A DNA stretch of 13,998 bases from NCBI GenBank assembly GCA_036556965.1, contig DATBIO010000169.1, forward strand, positions 1 through 13,998, in the 5' to 3' direction. The position numbers and the translations under genes are program-made. Source of the DNA: DATBIO01 sp036556965. Its GTDB lineage: Bacteria; Acidobacteriota; Vicinamibacteria; Fen-336. A model generated the notes under the pieces. It saw only the letters and a program-made list of their open reading frames with translations, was not told the origin of the DNA and did not search any database. Shown here in pieces: positions 13,135-13,998 of the stretch (position 1 is its first letter; each line of letters starts with the position of its first letter).

Positions 13135-13998
13135 GCGACGAACGGCCGGCCGCGGGCGCGCCCGAGGAGGACCCGGCCCGCATCGCCACGGGCATGACCC
13201 TGGCCGACATCTCCATCCGCAACCACGTCTTCGCGTGGATGCTGATGGCGGCCCTGATCGGCTTCGGAATCATCTGCTTCACCGGCTTCGGCGGTGTCTT
13301 CAAGGGCCTGGGCGTCTCCCAGAACCCCGATGTCGACTTCCCGGTGGTCAGCATCTCCGTGACCTACGAGGGCGCCTCCCCCGAGATCATGGAGACGGAC
13401 GTCGTGGACTTCCTGGAGGACGCCGTCACCTCCGTGGAGGGCGTGAAGCAGATCTCCTCCACCTCGCGCTTCGGCCAGGCGAACGTGGTGGTCGAGTTCG
13501 ACCTCGAGCGCGACATCGACGCCGCGCTGCAGGACGTCCAGACCAGGGTGGCCCAGGCCGCCCGCCGCCTGCCGCGCGAGATCGAGCCCCCCGTGATAAG
13601 CAAGAACAACCCGGAAGACTCTCCCATCATGTGGCTGAGCCTTGCCGGCACGCGCGCCCCCACCTACATGGCGGACTACGTGCGCAACGTGTTGCGCCCG
13701 CAGTTCCAGACCATCGAGGGCGTGGGCGAGGTCTTCATCGGCGGATACCGCGAGCGCAACATCCGCGTCTGGTTCGACGCCACCCGCCTCGAAGCCCAGG
13801 GGCTCACCGTCCTCGACGCCAACCGCGCCATCGCCAACGAGCACCTGGAGGTGCCGGCCGGCCGCATCGAGACGCCCCAGCGAGAGATGAACGTGCGCGC
13901 GGAAGGGGAGGCTCTCGACATCGAGTCCTTCCGCAACCTGGTGGTGGCCTTCCGCCAGGGCACGCCCGTGCGGCTCCAGGACGTCGCGGTGGTGGAAG
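13131..13998 (+). CDS. RND efflux inner-membrane transporter (AcrB-like), N-terminal part
   Basis: The frame is open from GTG 13131 to the window edge (289 codons); an intact AcrB-type protein would have over 1000 residues. GTG overlaps the adaptor stop as GTGA; ATG 13194 is an alternative that would drop an acidic 21-residue N-terminal tail. Visible are the first membrane helix (HVFAWMLMAALIGFGIICF, about 33-51), then the porter domain start NPDVDFPVVSISVTYEGASPE, VEFDLERDIDAALQDVQTRV and RLPREIEPPVISKNNPEDSPIMWLSL, all typical of AcrB/MdtB-like (HAE1) pumps. The stretch between helix 1 and the porter domain (GFGGVFKGLGVSQ) is longer than in AcrB. It uses the proton gradient to expel substrates taken from the periplasm or membrane. 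The proton-relay residues lie beyond the window, so activity cannot be judged. Confidence 0.93.
   Translation, partial: MSDERPAAGAPEEDPARIATGMTLADISIRNHVFAWMLMAALIGFGIICFTGFGGVFKGLGVSQNPDVDFPVVSISVTYEGASPEIMETDVVDFLEDAVTSVEGVKQISSTSRFGQANVVVEFDLERDIDAALQDVQTRVAQAARRLPREIEPPVISKNNPEDSPIMWLSLAGTRAPTYMADYVRNVLRPQFQTIEGVGEVFIGGYRERNIRVWFDATRLEAQGLTVLDANRAIANEHLEVPAGRIETPQREMNVRAEGEALDIESFRNLVVAFRQGTPVRLQDVAVVE

Overview
The window is very GC-rich (by eye well above 65%) with tightly packed genes and little non-coding DNA, as in a high-GC bacterium. Lipoprotein signals, a beta-barrel-like exported protein, periplasmic cytochrome c and an RND pump point to a diderm. A HemQ-type coproheme decarboxylase and a sulfatase-like lipoprotein ending in 'LRALGYVE' would fit Acidobacteriota or a similar deep high-GC phylum. 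That placement is inference, because no rRNA or other phylogenetic marker is present. I saw no tRNA, rRNA, CRISPR array, insertion sequence or phage gene.

Layout. (1) 1-1212, plus strand: the 3' end of a DUF1801 gene and a sterol desaturase/fatty acid hydroxylase-type membrane di-iron enzyme. (2) 1226-8004, plus strand: a copper-response block. It starts with CsoR-like operator palindromes, followed by csoR, a YHS-domain copper P-type ATPase, a DUF4198 periplasmic protein, a Met/His-rich putative outer-membrane barrel, a monoheme cytochrome c, a small His-rich DUF5666-like exported protein, an exported YciI-like protein and a COQ7/ferritin-like di-iron protein. (3) 8010-11930, minus strand: a PQQ-type sugar dehydrogenase lipoprotein translationally coupled to a DUF962/Mpo1-like membrane protein, then a sulfatase-superfamily lipoprotein directly downstream of hemQ. 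(4) 12025 to the end, plus strand: an RND adaptor lipoprotein and the first 289 codons of its inner-membrane pump, which runs off the window.

How the genes may work together. The csoR-copA pair is a recognisable copper sensor and Cu(I) exporter. The five or six genes behind it all encode exported or metal-associated proteins, so the cluster plausibly carries copper from cytoplasm to periplasm to outer membrane, with a redox component (cytochrome c). The Met-rich barrel, His-rich small protein, secreted YciI and COQ7-like di-iron protein have no established place in such a pathway and are the best candidates for something undescribed.

Three gene junctions use or mimic a 4-base stop/start overlap: GTGA at copA/DUF4198, GTGA at adaptor/RND pump, and GTAG at hemQ/sulfatase. 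The last is notable because the sulfatase-like gene has no ATG, GTG or TTG where its signal peptide should begin.
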